A stretch of 47,479 nt of DNA from Aliivibrio sp. 1S175 (GCF_001690985.1 NZ_MAJS01000035.1:1-47479), one strand, 5' to 3'. Counted from the first letter of the stretch, positions 1 to 9,577 are shown. Numbers and translations: made by a program. Notes: a model not told the origin generated them from the sequence alone.

Positions 1-380
1 CAAAGAAGAAATTTACGCTTACTAAGCCGAAACTACGAAAGCCGCGATCCTATTGATGAACCGTGCAAAAAATTTCGGACTCAGTACGCACAACATTTAA
101 TTATACCAACAACATTCGTAATGTCTTCCAAATATATTCCACCACAATAAAATCACCATATTTTACTTTAAAACCAATATAATAACTTATTTACCGACGA
201 ATAAAGTGACTAAAATATATGAAAACTTTTCGTATATCCCATTTTTTTAAGATCTCGCATGTAACTGATTAAATGAACATTTCCATTAAATTAATAACTA
301 CCTTACAAATATGCGAAACTAAGTTGTGAGAAAAGTATAGATGACTACACTCGCCTTATCATTCACCAAAATTAGTTATT
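1..380. other. Left-edge stretch without an assignable gene
   Basis: No protein could be assigned here. A rightward frame is open from the edge to about 150 and encodes an R/S-rich peptide I do not recognise; another rightward frame ends at a TAA at 23-25, which could be the tail of a gene lying outside. In a Vibrio integron this stretch, upstream of the integrase gene, would hold attI and the first cassette. I scanned it for the recombination core GTTRRRY on both strands and found no match, and I saw no LexA-type CTG-N10-CAG box. Confidence 0.4.
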
Positions 381-1364
381 ATGGATATTCCATTAAACCT
401 TAATCCTAGCTCACAACGCTTTACCGATCACTTACGTATTTTTATCCGTACGCGTGGCCTTGCTTATAATACAGAGAAACATTACATCTACTGGATAAGT
501 AGCTTTATTCGTTATAAAAATTACGCATCAAAAGATGAAATCGAAGCATTTGATATTCCAAGCTACCTAGAGCACCTTGTCATAAAACAAAATGTCTCAC
601 CTAATACGCAGAAAACAGCACTCAATGCATTGGTATTTTTATGCCGAGAGTTTCTAAACCAATCTGTTGATAATTTAGATTTTAAACGGTCAAAAAAAGC
701 TACGACACTCCCCACTGTTTTCACTCATACAGAAGCACTTTCTGTCATTAATAAGTTAAAGCATCCAATAAAATTAATCGCACAACTAATGTATGGTAGC
801 GGACTAAGAATAAATGAATCATTGAGGCTGAGAGTTAATGATATCGATATAGACAAAAAAATAATTACGATTAAAAATGGAAAAGGCAATAAAGACCGTA
901 CATCAATCCTACCAGAAAGCATTATTGGCTCTATAAAAACACAACTTGATTTTGTTAAGCACCAACATAAACTCGATGCTATCGATGGGAACGATGAAGT
1001 TTATATGCCTCATGCATTAGCTGAGAAATACCCAGCGCAAGCCAAAAGCTATGGATGGCAGTATGTATTCCCATCACCTAGATTAAGTAATGATCCTCGT
1101 TCAGAAAAATATCGACGACATCACCTTCTGGATAGAACCGTTCAATCCGCGGTAAAAAAAGCAATCAATACAGTGGGAATAGATAAAAAAGCAAGTTGTC
1201 ATACCTTTCGGCACAGTTTTGCAACTCGAGTATTAGAACGGGGGACTGATTTAAGAACGATACAAGAGCTATTGGGTCATTCTGATATCAAAACGACCCA
1301 AATTTATACGCATGTAATAGGTTTACATTTTTCAGGAACAAAAAGCCCTTTGGATTTTGATTAA
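381..1364 (+). CDS. intI: Integron integrase (IntI-type tyrosine recombinase)
   Basis: Site-specific recombinase that inserts and excises gene cassettes between attI and attC sites. At 327 residues it matches the usual IntI length. The N-terminal SAM-like core-binding domain covers about residues 12-95 and the catalytic domain about 110-315. The catalytic set is visible: R143 (GSGLR), H274 and R277 (HTFRH), H300 (LLGH) and the nucleophile Y309 (TQIYTH). The extra segment special to IntI proteins, which binds the folded single-stranded attC, is present at about residues 195-235 (DEVYMPHALAEKYP, then GWQYVFPS). All key residues are intact, so it looks functional. The gene is AT-rich like the surrounding DNA. 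A generic phage XerC-like enzyme is the alternative, but the IntI insert argues against it. Confidence 0.93.
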   Translation: MDIPLNLNPSSQRFTDHLRIFIRTRGLAYNTEKHYIYWISSFIRYKNYASKDEIEAFDIPSYLEHLVIKQNVSPNTQKTALNALVFLCREFLNQSVDNLDFKRSKKATTLPTVFTHTEALSVINKLKHPIKLIAQLMYGSGLRINESLRLRVNDIDIDKKIITIKNGKGNKDRTSILPESIIGSIKTQLDFVKHQHKLDAIDGNDEVYMPHALAEKYPAQAKSYGWQYVFPSPRLSNDPRSEKYRRHHLLDRTVQSAVKKAINTVGIDKKASCHTFRHSFATRVLERGTDLRTIQELLGHSDIKTTQIYTHVIGLHFSGTKSPLDFD

Positions 1365-1370
1365 CCGATA

Positions 1371-1544
1371 TTACATTTCATATTGGCGATGTTTTAGTGA
1401 GTAAACAATAGCTTTTACCGCTTTCGCCAAGAAAAAAACGGCAACGATAACAAAAAACTTACTTGATAGATAACCAGGAGTTACGTATGAAATAATTGCA
1501 AAAAAAGCACCAATAAGTGCAGATAACATCCACTCTTTTTGCAT
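1371..1544 (-). CDS. Small two-helix membrane protein (57 aa)
   Basis: A short open frame on the minus strand starts at ATG 1544, two bases after the stop of the HDOD gene, and ends with TAA at 1371-1373. The 57-residue product begins MQKEWMLSALIG. It has two hydrophobic stretches, about residues 7-25 and 29-43, separated by a short VTPGYLSSK loop, and a basic tail (KAVKAIVYSLKHRQ). This is the layout of a small inner-membrane hairpin protein. The tight spacing suggests cotranscription, and perhaps translational coupling, with the HDOD gene, since no strong ribosome binding site is visible. I do not recognise a family and assign no function. Confidence 0.6.
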   Translation of the reverse strand: MQKEWMLSALIGAFFAIISYVTPGYLSSKFFVIVAVFFLAKAVKAIVYSLKHRQYEM

Positions 1545-1546
1545 GA

Positions 1547-2371
1547 TTACATTACCAACCGAGCCATTTCAATACCAACCCCTTTAACCTCATCGACCTT
1601 TTCAATAAGAGAAGTCGTAATAAATAGAATATTGGCTTCAATTTGCTCTGATAACCATACAGATTTTGCATCCATTGTTGGTAAATTATCCCAATCACGA
1701 TTAATGGCATTAGCTAAGCGTACCGTTGCTGCTAATGGAGAATAAATATTATCTATTTTTGGTTCATATTGTTCAGAAATAGCAAAGACTAACTCTTCAG
1801 AAAAAGACCAACTCTCTGCCAACTTAGCACCCAAAATAGCACTATCTGTACCAATCGTTGAGCGCTGGGCTGATACTTTAGAACTTCCTTCTTCAATTTT
1901 TGCAAGGATCACTGGAACTTGTTCTGACATTACAGTGTGGATCATTAAATCACCAATATTGTGTAACATACCAGCAGTAAAGGCACTATTAGGATTTACA
2001 GTACAGCTTTGAGCAATCGCTTTACTTAGAATGGCCACTTCGAATGTTTCTTGCCAAAAAGCTTTTAAATCAATTACTTCTACATATGGGAAAGCACTGA
2101 TTAAAGATGAAGCAATGATCAATGTTTTTAGTGGCTCAAGGCCTAAACGGACGACAGCTTGGTCGACTGACGACACACTTTTTCCACGGGAGAAATGTGC
2201 AGAATTAGCTAAACGAATAACACGCGCACTGACTACTTGTTCCATTGAAATAGTGCGTGATAATTCTTGTAAATCAACATCAGGGTCATTCACGAGTTCC
2301 ATCATTTCACGGATCACTTTAGGTATCTTTGGTAGTTCATGTGCATGACTTAAAATTTCATTTTGTTCCAT
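1547..2371 (-). CDS. HDOD domain protein
   Basis: Signal-output type protein of about 274 residues made almost entirely of an HDOD domain (motifs HELPKIPKVIREMMELV near the N-terminus, then ARVIRLANSA and AVVRLGLEPLKTLIIASS). HDOD domains are HD-GYP relatives that lack the metal-binding residues and act in regulation and motility rather than hydrolysis. An HNIGDL stretch (FTAGMLHNIGDLMIH) recalls the HD helix. A GTG could extend the frame to 2383, but the ATG at 2371 has a GGAG ribosome binding site six bases upstream and is preferred. It lies downstream of the thioesterase gene and is followed at once by a small membrane protein gene, so the three probably form one transcript. The target of its signalling is unknown. 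Confidence 0.85.
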   Translation of the reverse strand: MEQNEILSHAHELPKIPKVIREMMELVNDPDVDLQELSRTISMEQVVSARVIRLANSAHFSRGKSVSSVDQAVVRLGLEPLKTLIIASSLISAFPYVEVIDLKAFWQETFEVAILSKAIAQSCTVNPNSAFTAGMLHNIGDLMIHTVMSEQVPVILAKIEEGSSKVSAQRSTIGTDSAILGAKLAESWSFSEELVFAISEQYEPKIDNIYSPLAATVRLANAINRDWDNLPTMDAKSVWLSEQIEANILFITTSLIEKVDEVKGVGIEMARLVM

Positions 2372-2392
2372 ATTATTCTCCACAACGAATTG

Positions 2393-2818
2393 CTACTTTT
2401 TCTTTTTCATTACGGCAACAGTAAAGCGACTGGTGCAGACTAAGCGTGCTCGCTGATCTCTAATATCAATTACCCAAACTTGAGTGGTTGCACCTAAATG
2501 CACGGGTTTTGCTGTGGCGTAAACAATGCCTTCTCGTACTGCACGAATATGGTTGGCATTTATATCCAACCCTACACAGTATTTTGTTTCATCGACGCAC
2601 CAATTAGCCGCGATAGAGGCAACGGATTCAGCTAACGCGACTGACGCTCCCCCATGTAACATTCTAAGAGGTTGATGCACGGTTGAAGTGACGGGCATAG
2701 AAGCTGTGATAGAGTCATCGGTATACTGACAGTATTCAATATTTAATGCTTCCATTAAAGTATCTCTTGAAGTCGCATTCAATACTGCCAAATCCATTGG
2801 ACGTTTCCAAATACTCAT
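2393..2818 (-). CDS. Hotdog-fold acyl-CoA thioesterase (MenI/YdiI-like)
   Basis: A 141-residue PaaI/YdiI-family thioesterase. Typical motifs are the central LRMLHGGASVALAES, which carries the hotdog helix and the catalytic acidic residue, and the later GLDINANHIRAVREG strand. The family hydrolyses aromatic or short acyl-CoA thioesters; in E. coli the closest relative acts on 1,4-dihydroxy-2-naphthoyl-CoA in menaquinone synthesis. The gene is not beside other men genes here, so the substrate is open. Two consecutive ATG codons exist (2821 and 2818); the second has better spacing from the AAGGAG site and is used. The C-terminus ends in a lysine run. The HDOD gene follows 21 bases downstream on the same strand. 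Confidence 0.82.
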   Translation of the reverse strand: MSIWKRPMDLAVLNATSRDTLMEALNIEYCQYTDDSITASMPVTSTVHQPLRMLHGGASVALAESVASIAANWCVDETKYCVGLDINANHIRAVREGIVYATAKPVHLGATTQVWVIDIRDQRARLVCTSRFTVAVMKKKK

Positions 2819-2963
2819 CATCTCTCCTTAAATGTTCTCTGCTACTACGTATTTCATCAGTTTACACCCAACAAAGCAGATCAAAAACACATTTTCACTT
2901 GTTGTACGCTTTTAGTAGCTGATAAACTTCACAAAAATTTTCCACTCTAAAAACAGGATTGAT

Positions 2964-3671
2964 ATGTTAAATAAAAGCATGATCACCAATTTAATCTCAC
3001 TACTCTTGTTAGCAGTCGGTTATTACATGCAACAAAATACGCTGTACTATATTGGCTTATTCGCTTTTTCTGGTGCATTAACTAACTGGCTTGCTATTCA
3101 TATGCTGTTTGAAAAGGTACCTGGCTTGTATGGCTCTGGTGTTATTCCTGCGCGATTTGAAGAATTCAAAGCAAGTATTAAACACTTGATGATGGAGCAA
3201 TTTTTCACAAAATCAAATGTAGATAAGTTCCTATCTAAAGAGATGGCATCGGCCACTAATATTAACCTAGAGCCGGTGATTAATAAAATCGATCTATCTC
3301 CAGCTTTTGATTCCTTGGTTGAGGTTATTATGAACTCTCAATTTGGTGGCATGTTAGCAATGATGGGAGGCAGTGAAGCGATTCAGCCTATGCGCGAACC
3401 TTTCATTGAAAAAATGAAGATTTCAATTACAGAAATCAGTCAACAAGATCAATTTAAGCTTGCGCTAAAAGAGGAATTAGAAGCGCCTGAAATGATGGAT
3501 GACATTCAAATCACTATCGAAGAGATCATTGACCAACGCCTTAATGAACTAACGCCTAAGTTAGTCAAAGAGATGGTTCAAGATATGATTAAGAAGCACC
3601 TTGGTTGGCTTGTCGTTTGGGGTGGTATTTTTGGTGGTGTTATTGGCTTGTTATCGACATTAATCCAATAG
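2964..3671 (+). CDS. DUF445 family membrane protein
   Basis: A 235-residue DUF445 (YheB-like) inner membrane protein. There are hydrophobic segments at residues 8-22 and 27-47 and again at the C-terminus (about 214-234, WLVVWGGIFGGVIGLL), with a long helical soluble part between. The family signature ALTNWLAIHMLFEKVPGLYGSGVIPARFEEFK is present. The ATG at 2964 follows an AGGATTGAT ribosome binding site. The gene stands alone between a leftward thioesterase operon and a leftward small gene, and it ends in a shared bidirectional terminator. No biochemical function is established for the family. Confidence 0.85.
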   Translation: MLNKSMITNLISLLLLAVGYYMQQNTLYYIGLFAFSGALTNWLAIHMLFEKVPGLYGSGVIPARFEEFKASIKHLMMEQFFTKSNVDKFLSKEMASATNINLEPVINKIDLSPAFDSLVEVIMNSQFGGMLAMMGGSEAIQPMREPFIEKMKISITEISQQDQFKLALKEELEAPEMMDDIQITIEEIIDQRLNELTPKLVKEMVQDMIKKHLGWLVVWGGIFGGVIGLLSTLIQ

Positions 3672-3698
3672 TTTTCCGTCTTAAAACAAAATACTCAC

Positions 3699-3736
3699 AA
3701 AAAATGCCAGCATCGCGAGATACTGGCATTTTTTTA
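3699..3736. terminator. Bidirectional intrinsic terminator
   Basis: Perfect stem AAAAAATGCCAG / CTGGCATTTTTT around a 12-base loop, with a T-run on either strand. It sits between the convergent DUF445 gene and the small acidic protein gene and can stop both transcripts. Confidence 0.9.
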
Positions 3737-3757
3737 AATTAAGACCCTAGAATTCGA

Positions 3758-3958
3758 TTAATGAATTGGGGCTTCATCGTCAGCGTTAAATTTACCAAAA
3801 TGCGCTTCAAGGATCTCAGGCGTTAGTTCACCCGCTTCTTCTAGGCGTTTAAGCTCTGCAACAATCGCTTTTTGCTCTTCAATAGAAGGCAGCGCCACTT
3901 CTGGTTTATCTGATTCTTGTTGAACCATGTCTTGCAGTTCTTTTTCAATATCACTCAT
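3758..3958 (-). CDS. Small acidic conserved hypothetical protein (66 aa)
   Basis: A 66-residue, strongly acidic, mostly helical protein (starts MSDIEKELQDMVQQESDKP; a middle segment EEQKAIVAELKRLEEAG reads as an amphipathic helix). It has no signal peptide or membrane segment. It lies 79 bases downstream of the chemotaxis receptor on the same strand and ends at the bidirectional terminator, so it may be cotranscribed with that receptor. I do not recognise a family and give no function. Confidence 0.6.
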   Translation of the reverse strand: MSDIEKELQDMVQQESDKPEVALPSIEEQKAIVAELKRLEEAGELTPEILEAHFGKFNADDEAPIH

Positions 3959-4037
3959 GATTATTTTCTCAATTCACTAAAACAATTATGGCGATTCTAC
4001 AAGAGATCCCCATTAAAGGTAAACCTAAAGCAGCCTG

Positions 4038-5948
4038 TTATACTTTAAAAGCACCAACTAATTGATCTAATCGTTGTGAAAGTGCGTTAAGTTGTTGACT
4101 TGAATCTGCTAACTCTTGCGCTGTTGCCGTGGTTAACTCATTAATTCCATTGATTTCTTCAATATTCTGGTTAATGGTATAAACCACGGTTGATTGCTCT
4201 TCTGTGGCTGTTGCTACTTGTGTGTTCATGTCTGATATATCAGTAATACTTAGTGCAATACCCGCTAAAACGTCTGTCGCTGTATCTGCTGATTGAACAC
4301 CACGCGCCGTGACAGCGTGACTTGCTTCCATTGCAGATACGGCATGTTGAGCTTCTGTTTGCAGTTGATCGATCATTTTCTGAATTTCATCTGTTGATTC
4401 AGACGTACGGCTTGCGAGTTGACGAACTTCATCGGCCACCACAGCAAACCCACGACCATGTTCACCTGCTCTTGCTGCTTCAATAGCTGCATTCAATGCC
4501 AATAGGTTCGTTTGATCAGAAATACCACGGATAACGTCAAGAATAGAACCAATATCTTGGGTTGTTCCTGCTAATTGTTCCACCACATGGCTTACTTGAA
4601 CTAAATCACTTTCAAGTTGTGTAATTGCATCACGGGATTCAATGACGGTTTGTCGCCCTTCTTGCGTACTTACTTCTGCTTTACTTGCTGATTGAGCGGC
4701 GTTTGCAGCATTGGACGCAATTTCATTGATCGTGCTGCCCATTTGATTAATAGCGGTAACCACTTGTAAGGTTTGATCGCGCTGCATTTCACTGTTGTCG
4801 CGGGTTGACGTTGCTTTGAGTGCGACATTTTCTGCTGTGGTATGCAATACATGGCCCGTTTCGACGACTTCTGATACGGTTGCATGAATTTTCTCAACAA
4901 AACCATTGAAGCCTTTTGAAAGTTCAGCTATCTCATCATTACCTTTAACTTCGATTCGATGAGTTAAATCCCCTTCACCTTCACCAAGTTCATGAAAACG
5001 GTGCGCTAATTCTTTAATTTTATTAGTGATAGACCCTGCGCCCCAGATTGCTAATGTAATAAAGATCGCGATAATCACTACTATAGATAGGATAATTTCT
5101 TCTGTTGAACTGTGAAGGCTTTCAAATACTTCATCTACAGGGACTTCAGCTACAATAAACCATTCCATTAATGGGATGTAGTGAGAAGCAATGAAGATCT
5201 CTTTACCGTCTTTCTCTATGCGACTTAGATTAAATTCTTGCTTAGTTAACAGTATTGATGCTTCAGCTCCTACCACATCATGAATTGATTGCTTACCCAT
5301 GATGCTTTTATTTTTGTGAATTTTAATGTCGCCATTACTATCCATTAAATACACAAAACCGGTCTTCTCAATTCTAAAACTATTAAGCAGAGATACCATA
5401 TCATCTAAAGATTTAGATAATCCAGCCAAAGAAACCCCGTTTAACTGCTGAAAATTCACAAATAATTTCACTTCACCATTTTGCTCAGTAAATACATTCA
5501 ACATGCGATCAGCTCCACCTTGAGTGAAACCAAAGAACCACGCATCTTGTTGTTGAGTCAATTGACGTAAGAAACCATTTTGATTCCAATAATAAGCATT
5601 ATAACGATTGCCCACTGACGCATCGTTCAAATTATGTTGTCGCTTTAATTGATTTAATTGTTCAATTAAAATCGTTTGGTCTTCCGGTGAAACATTAGGA
5701 TTTGAAATGGCATCAATAATAAATGGATTATTCGCCATTTGTTCTGCTGCAGAAGAAATCACGGAGACTTCTTTATCAACTTCACCACCAATTTGCTTAA
5801 GAATGGTTGGTAATTCAAGCGTAGTTAAACGCTCGTCAAGAGTTTCGAATGCTTTGGTTTGCGCGACAATCCCCACAAGTGACGTCGATGCGATAATCGC
5901 GATAACGATACCGGCTACGAGTTTCTGTTTTATTGTTAGGTTAATCAT
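4038..5948 (-). CDS. Methyl-accepting chemotaxis protein
   Basis: A 636-residue transmembrane chemoreceptor. Order: membrane segment at about residues 8-28, a large periplasmic sensor of Cache type (about 30-280), second membrane segment (about 283-305), HAMP linker ([23 protein letters not shown] region), then the cytoplasmic signalling hairpin. The conserved tip [20 protein letters not shown] falls near residues 478-498 and binds CheA and CheW. Cache-type sensors commonly bind amino acids or carboxylates, but the ligand cannot be read from sequence. No CheR-tethering pentapeptide is seen at the C-terminus (it ends LVGAFKV). It is transcribed away from the MoxR operon from a sigma-28-like promoter. 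Confidence 0.95.
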   Translation of the reverse strand: MINLTIKQKLVAGIVIAIIASTSLVGIVAQTKAFETLDERLTTLELPTILKQIGGEVDKEVSVISSAAEQMANNPFIIDAISNPNVSPEDQTILIEQLNQLKRQHNLNDASVGNRYNAYYWNQNGFLRQLTQQQDAWFFGFTQGGADRMLNVFTEQNGEVKLFVNFQQLNGVSLAGLSKSLDDMVSLLNSFRIEKTGFVYLMDSNGDIKIHKNKSIMGKQSIHDVVGAEASILLTKQEFNLSRIEKDGKEIFIASHYIPLMEWFIVAEVPVDEVFESLHSSTEEIILSIVVIIAIFITLAIWGAGSITNKIKELAHRFHELGEGEGDLTHRIEVKGNDEIAELSKGFNGFVEKIHATVSEVVETGHVLHTTAENVALKATSTRDNSEMQRDQTLQVVTAINQMGSTINEIASNAANAAQSASKAEVSTQEGRQTVIESRDAITQLESDLVQVSHVVEQLAGTTQDIGSILDVIRGISDQTNLLALNAAIEAARAGEHGRGFAVVADEVRQLASRTSESTDEIQKMIDQLQTEAQHAVSAMEASHAVTARGVQSADTATDVLAGIALSITDISDMNTQVATATEEQSTVVYTINQNIEEINGINELTTATAQELADSSQQLNALSQRLDQLVGAFKV

Positions 5949-5979
5949 AATTTTTCCACAGCTAAAATAGATTCTTTAT

Positions 5980-6006
5980 ATAACGGCGGCACATATTATT
6001 ACTTTA
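5980..6006 (-). promoter_or_regulatory. Sigma-28 (FliA)-like promoter of the chemoreceptor gene
   Basis: On the minus strand TAAA (6006-6003) is followed by exactly 15 bases and then GCCGTTAT (5987-5980). The flagellar sigma-28 consensus is TAAA-N15-GCCGATAA, so the -35 and spacing are exact and six of eight -10 bases match. It lies about 32 bases upstream of the receptor start codon. Control by FliA fits the gene's role. Confidence 0.65.
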
Positions 6007-6140
6007 GTTTATAACTAAACTTTAATTCATTAGCTAAATAGTTGAAAATTCATAATTAAACCCAATCTTATAAGGAACTAATGTGATTTTAATCAGTCAC
6101 AAAGACATAATTACTAAACAATCCAGACATTGGGTGAACT

Positions 6141-7097
6141 ATGCCAGCGTTAAAAATTCAACAATTACAAACTTATCTTGAATCTCAAGTCATTGGTCAA
6201 CCTGCGTTAGTGAAGCAACTATTGATTGCTCTGCTTGCCGATGGGCATATTTTAGTTGAAGGTCCTCCTGGTCTTGCAAAGACACGTGCCGTGAAGATTT
6301 TGGCTGATTCTATTGAGGGAGACTTCCACCGCATTCAATTTACTCCAGATCTCTTGCCTTCTGATTTAACGGGGACGGATATTTATCGCCAAGAGACGGG
6401 AGAATTTACCTTCCAACCCGGCCCTATCTTTAATTCATTGGTTCTTGCGGATGAAATTAACCGTGCCCCTGCTAAAGTTCAAGCGGCAATGTTAGAAGCG
6501 ATGGCGGAGAAACAGATCACGGCCGGTCGTAACACGTATCAATTACCAGAGCTATTTTTGGTGATGGCGACACAAAACCCGATTGAACAAGAAGGGACAT
6601 ACCCTCTACCAGAAGCGCAACTTGACCGTTTCTTAATGCATTTGGATGTTGATTACCCGGGCGCAGAAGACGAATTGGCGATTCTGCGTTTAAACCGTGG
6701 TGAAGCCCTAGGTGAGCAAGCAGAGAAACCACAGCCTTTAGCGCAAAGTGAGATCTTTAAAGCGCGTAAAGAAGTGCTGTCGATTTACATGGCGCCTGAG
6801 ATCGAACAATACATTATTCGTATCACTATGGCGACGCGTAAGCCAGAACAGTATTGCCAAGACTTAGCGAAGCAACTAGAAATGGGCGTGAGTCCTCGTG
6901 CAACGTTAGCGCTTGATCGTTGTGCTCGTGCGCATGCATGGTTAGCCGGTCGTGATTTTGTTAGCCCTGAAGATGTGCAAGCGATGGCTTACCCTGTATT
7001 ACGTCACCGTCTGTTATTAAGCTTCCAAGCACAAGCGGAAGGGACAACTGCAAATAAAGTGGTTGAACGATTATTACAAATGGTTGCGGCATCTTAA
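6141..7097 (+). CDS. MoxR family AAA+ ATPase
   Basis: A 318-residue AAA+ ATPase of the MoxR class, thought to act as a chaperone with the von Willebrand (VWA) proteins encoded just downstream. Walker A is GPPGLAKT (residues 41-48) and Walker B is LVLADEINRA (D104, E105). The motif MATQNPIEQEGTYPLPEAQLDRF, typical of MoxR, carries sensor and arginine-finger residues, and the C-terminal lid domain (GVSPRATLALDRCARAHAWL) is intact. Length is normal for the family. It heads an operon of six genes; the next gene starts 17 bases after its stop. In vibrios and other Gram-negatives this cluster is linked with envelope or oxidative stress tolerance; the client is unknown. Confidence 0.95.
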   Translation: MPALKIQQLQTYLESQVIGQPALVKQLLIALLADGHILVEGPPGLAKTRAVKILADSIEGDFHRIQFTPDLLPSDLTGTDIYRQETGEFTFQPGPIFNSLVLADEINRAPAKVQAAMLEAMAEKQITAGRNTYQLPELFLVMATQNPIEQEGTYPLPEAQLDRFLMHLDVDYPGAEDELAILRLNRGEALGEQAEKPQPLAQSEIFKARKEVLSIYMAPEIEQYIIRITMATRKPEQYCQDLAKQLEMGVSPRATLALDRCARAHAWLAGRDFVSPEDVQAMAYPVLRHRLLLSFQAQAEGTTANKVVERLLQMVAAS

Positions 7098-7114
7098 CGT
7101 CGTAAAGTAATTAT

Positions 7115-8086
7115 ATGAAAAAGACTACTCTATCGCTGCCACCACACAGTAATGGCGTTACCTTGTCACTTAATGAATTGGTTCACTATAAGAATCATTC
7201 ATTACAGTGGCTGCCGCCGTCCCAATCTGTGTGGTCAAAAATGAATGGCAGCCACCAAAGCCGACAAAAAGGCCGCGGTATGGATTTCTCAGAAGTACGT
7301 CAATATCAACCGGGCGATGATATTCGCTCGATTGATTGGCGTGTGACTGCACGTACCGGTAAACCTCACACCAAACTCTACAGTGAAGAGCGTGAGCAAC
7401 CAACCATGCTGTTTATTGATGTCAGTGACACCATGCGTTTTGGCTCTCAACTGCTGTTTAAATCAGTACAAGCTGCGCATTTTGCCAGTTTATTGAGTTG
7501 GATAACGTTAGCAGCGAAAGATCGCGTCGGTGGGATCATCTTTGATGGATTATCGACCTTTGATTGCAAGCCCTCTTCTCGTCAGAAAAGTGTGCTGCAA
7601 TTTATGCAATCCATCATTGAACAGCATAACACCAACAGTGACTCAGAGCCTTTAGATACCGCACTGCAAGCTAGCTCATTTGCCAAGGGGTTAAGCCAGT
7701 TACAGCGTTTATGTCCTAAAGGCAGTGAGATTGTGATCATCAGTGATTTCTATGCGCTAACCGATGATTGTAAGGCAATATTCAGTCAATTAAGCAAACA
7801 CAATCGTATTCAGTTTGTGATGATTAGCGATCCACTTGAGCAAGGTTCAACTCGCTTTAATGGCACAGAATATGTTTCTGATAACAAGCGATCTGCATGG
7901 TTAGATTTTTCGTCATCATCGACCAAGAAAGCCTTAGAGCAACAAGCTGATCTTCATAAAGCGTATGTGCAAAACATGGCAATGCAATTAGGTATTAAAT
8001 TACATAGCTTATCCTCAGGCTTACCGTTATTGTCGCAACTGACGACTTCACAAGAACCATCACAACAAGATAAAGGAGCCAAGTAA
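7115..8086 (+). CDS. DUF58 domain protein of the Bat operon
   Basis: A 323-residue DUF58 protein with a VWA-like core. The DUF58 signature is clear: SGMDFSEVRQYQPGDDIRSIDWRVTAR-like sequence at residues 54-80, here preceded by KGRG, then KLYSEEREQ. The VWA strand LFIDVSDTMRFG follows. DUF58 proteins are regularly encoded beside MoxR ATPases and are thought to be partners of the ATPase. No membrane segment is seen, so it is probably cytoplasmic or peripheral. Its stop codon overlaps the next start at 8086, indicating translational coupling. Confidence 0.9.
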   Translation: MKKTTLSLPPHSNGVTLSLNELVHYKNHSLQWLPPSQSVWSKMNGSHQSRQKGRGMDFSEVRQYQPGDDIRSIDWRVTARTGKPHTKLYSEEREQPTMLFIDVSDTMRFGSQLLFKSVQAAHFASLLSWITLAAKDRVGGIIFDGLSTFDCKPSSRQKSVLQFMQSIIEQHNTNSDSEPLDTALQASSFAKGLSQLQRLCPKGSEIVIISDFYALTDDCKAIFSQLSKHNRIQFVMISDPLEQGSTRFNGTEYVSDNKRSAWLDFSSSSTKKALEQQADLHKAYVQNMAMQLGIKLHSLSSGLPLLSQLTTSQEPSQQDKGAK

Positions 8087-8619
8087 TGTCTTTATCTTCA
8101 ACACAACAAGCACCAGCGAGCAACGTATTGCCATTAGCGGATATTCATTTACCGCCAGCGCCATCGTGGGGGTTATCTCTGCAAGGTTATGGTCTGATTG
8201 TGGTCATTCTACTCTCTATTGCCGTGATTATTTGGCTAATCTATCGTAAACGCCAACAAGGCACGCTTAAACGTTTGGCATTAAAGCAATTAGCACAACT
8301 AACACCACGACAAACCAGTGACATTGCGCGCTTATTGAAACAAGCCGCGTTAAGTCATTTTCCTCGTGAGCGTATTGCTTCGCTACATGGGTTAGCGTGG
8401 TGGCATTTTATTGAGCAGCAACTCCCCGTGAAAAAACAGGCCAATGTCCATTTCTCATCTCGTTCTGACATGTTAGAGCAGGCTTTATACGGACAACACG
8501 CGTTATCAGAAACCAATCAACAACGTTTTTATGATGATGTACGTTATTGGCTATCTCATGCTTTACCAGTAAAAAAAGTAATTGCAACAGCAACAACAAA
8601 AGGACATCAACATGCTTGA
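8086..8619 (+). CDS. DUF4381 domain membrane protein
   Basis: A 177-residue protein with one membrane helix at about residues 29-48 (YGLIVVILLSIAVIIWLIY) after a proline-rich N-terminus (LPLADIHLPPAPS, the usual DUF4381 beginning), followed by a basic cytoplasmic domain. DUF4381 genes occur almost only between DUF58 and VWA genes in Bat clusters. The 3' end overlaps the start of the BatA gene by eight bases. The C-terminal residues TATTKGHQHA are specific to this protein and look unstructured. The role is presumed to be as a membrane part of the Bat complex. Confidence 0.85.
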   Translation: MSLSSTQQAPASNVLPLADIHLPPAPSWGLSLQGYGLIVVILLSIAVIIWLIYRKRQQGTLKRLALKQLAQLTPRQTSDIARLLKQAALSHFPRERIASLHGLAWWHFIEQQLPVKKQANVHFSSRSDMLEQALYGQHALSETNQQRFYDDVRYWLSHALPVKKVIATATTKGHQHA

Positions 8620-9569
8620 ATTCGTTTGGTGGTGGGCATGGTTTTTATTACCTATTCCCTTCCTGTTTTACTTTTTTGTACCAGAAAAAGACGTAGGCAC
8701 AGCGATTCATCTTCCTCGTCTTCCAGATCAAGGGGAATATAAGCAACCGAATAAACGCATCAACATTGGCTTATTGTCTGTAGCTTGGGTGTTATTGATT
8801 GCGGCCTTAGCACGTCCGGTATGGTATGGCGATCCGGTTGATATTCAACCTGAACACCGTGACATGATGCTCGTAGTCGATTTATCTGGATCAATGGCCG
8901 AAGAAGACATGCAAACCGAGAATGGGGATTTTGTGGATCGCTTAACAGCGGTTAAAAAAGTGGTATCTGATTTTATTGATGAGCGTAAAGGCGACCGTCT
9001 TGGGTTAGTACTGTTTGGCGATCACGCTTATCTACAAACCCCACTCACCTTTGATAGAAAAACCGTTGAGGAACAACTGGATCGTACTGTTCTAGGTTTA
9101 GTTGGGCAAATGACCGCAATGGGTGAAGGCTTAGGGCTAGCGACCAAAACCTTTATTGAAAGTAGTGCCCCACAACGAACCATTATTTTATTAAGTGATG
9201 GTGGCAATACCGCTGGGGTACTCGAACCATTAGAAGCAGCGCAACTTGCCAAAGACAACAATGCCAAGATTTATACTGTCGGTATTGGTGCCGGTGAAAT
9301 GCAGGTTCGCGGGTTCTTTGGCAAACAAACCATTAATACCGCGCGTGATTTGGATGAGAAAACACTGACTGAAATCGCAACCATGACGGGTGGACAATAT
9401 TTCCGTGCTCGTAATGCCGATGAGTTAGCGCAGATCTACCAAACCATCGACCAACTAGAGCCCATTACTCAAGCAACACAAACCTGGCGGCCACATGAAG
9501 AGTGGTTCCGCTATCCATTAATGGGGTATCTATTTTTCTTCTTTATTATTGTGGGAGTAAGAAAGCGTC

Positions 9570-9577
<8 letters not shown>
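8612..9577 (+). CDS. batA: BatA-like VWA domain membrane protein
   Basis: About 321 residues. Membrane helices near residues 2-22 and 50-68, a periplasmic VWA domain from about 85, and a C-terminal helix (PLMGYLFFFFIIVGV). The metal-ion-dependent adhesion site motif DLSGSM (DxSxS) and the later conserved threonine and LLSDGGNT segments are intact, so divalent metal binding is expected. An upstream TTG would give a glutamine-rich extension, but the ATG at 8612 follows an AAAGGACATCAAC ribosome binding site and gives the usual BatA N-terminus. It overlaps DUF4381 upstream by eight bases and the BatB/C gene downstream by eight. Confidence 0.92.
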
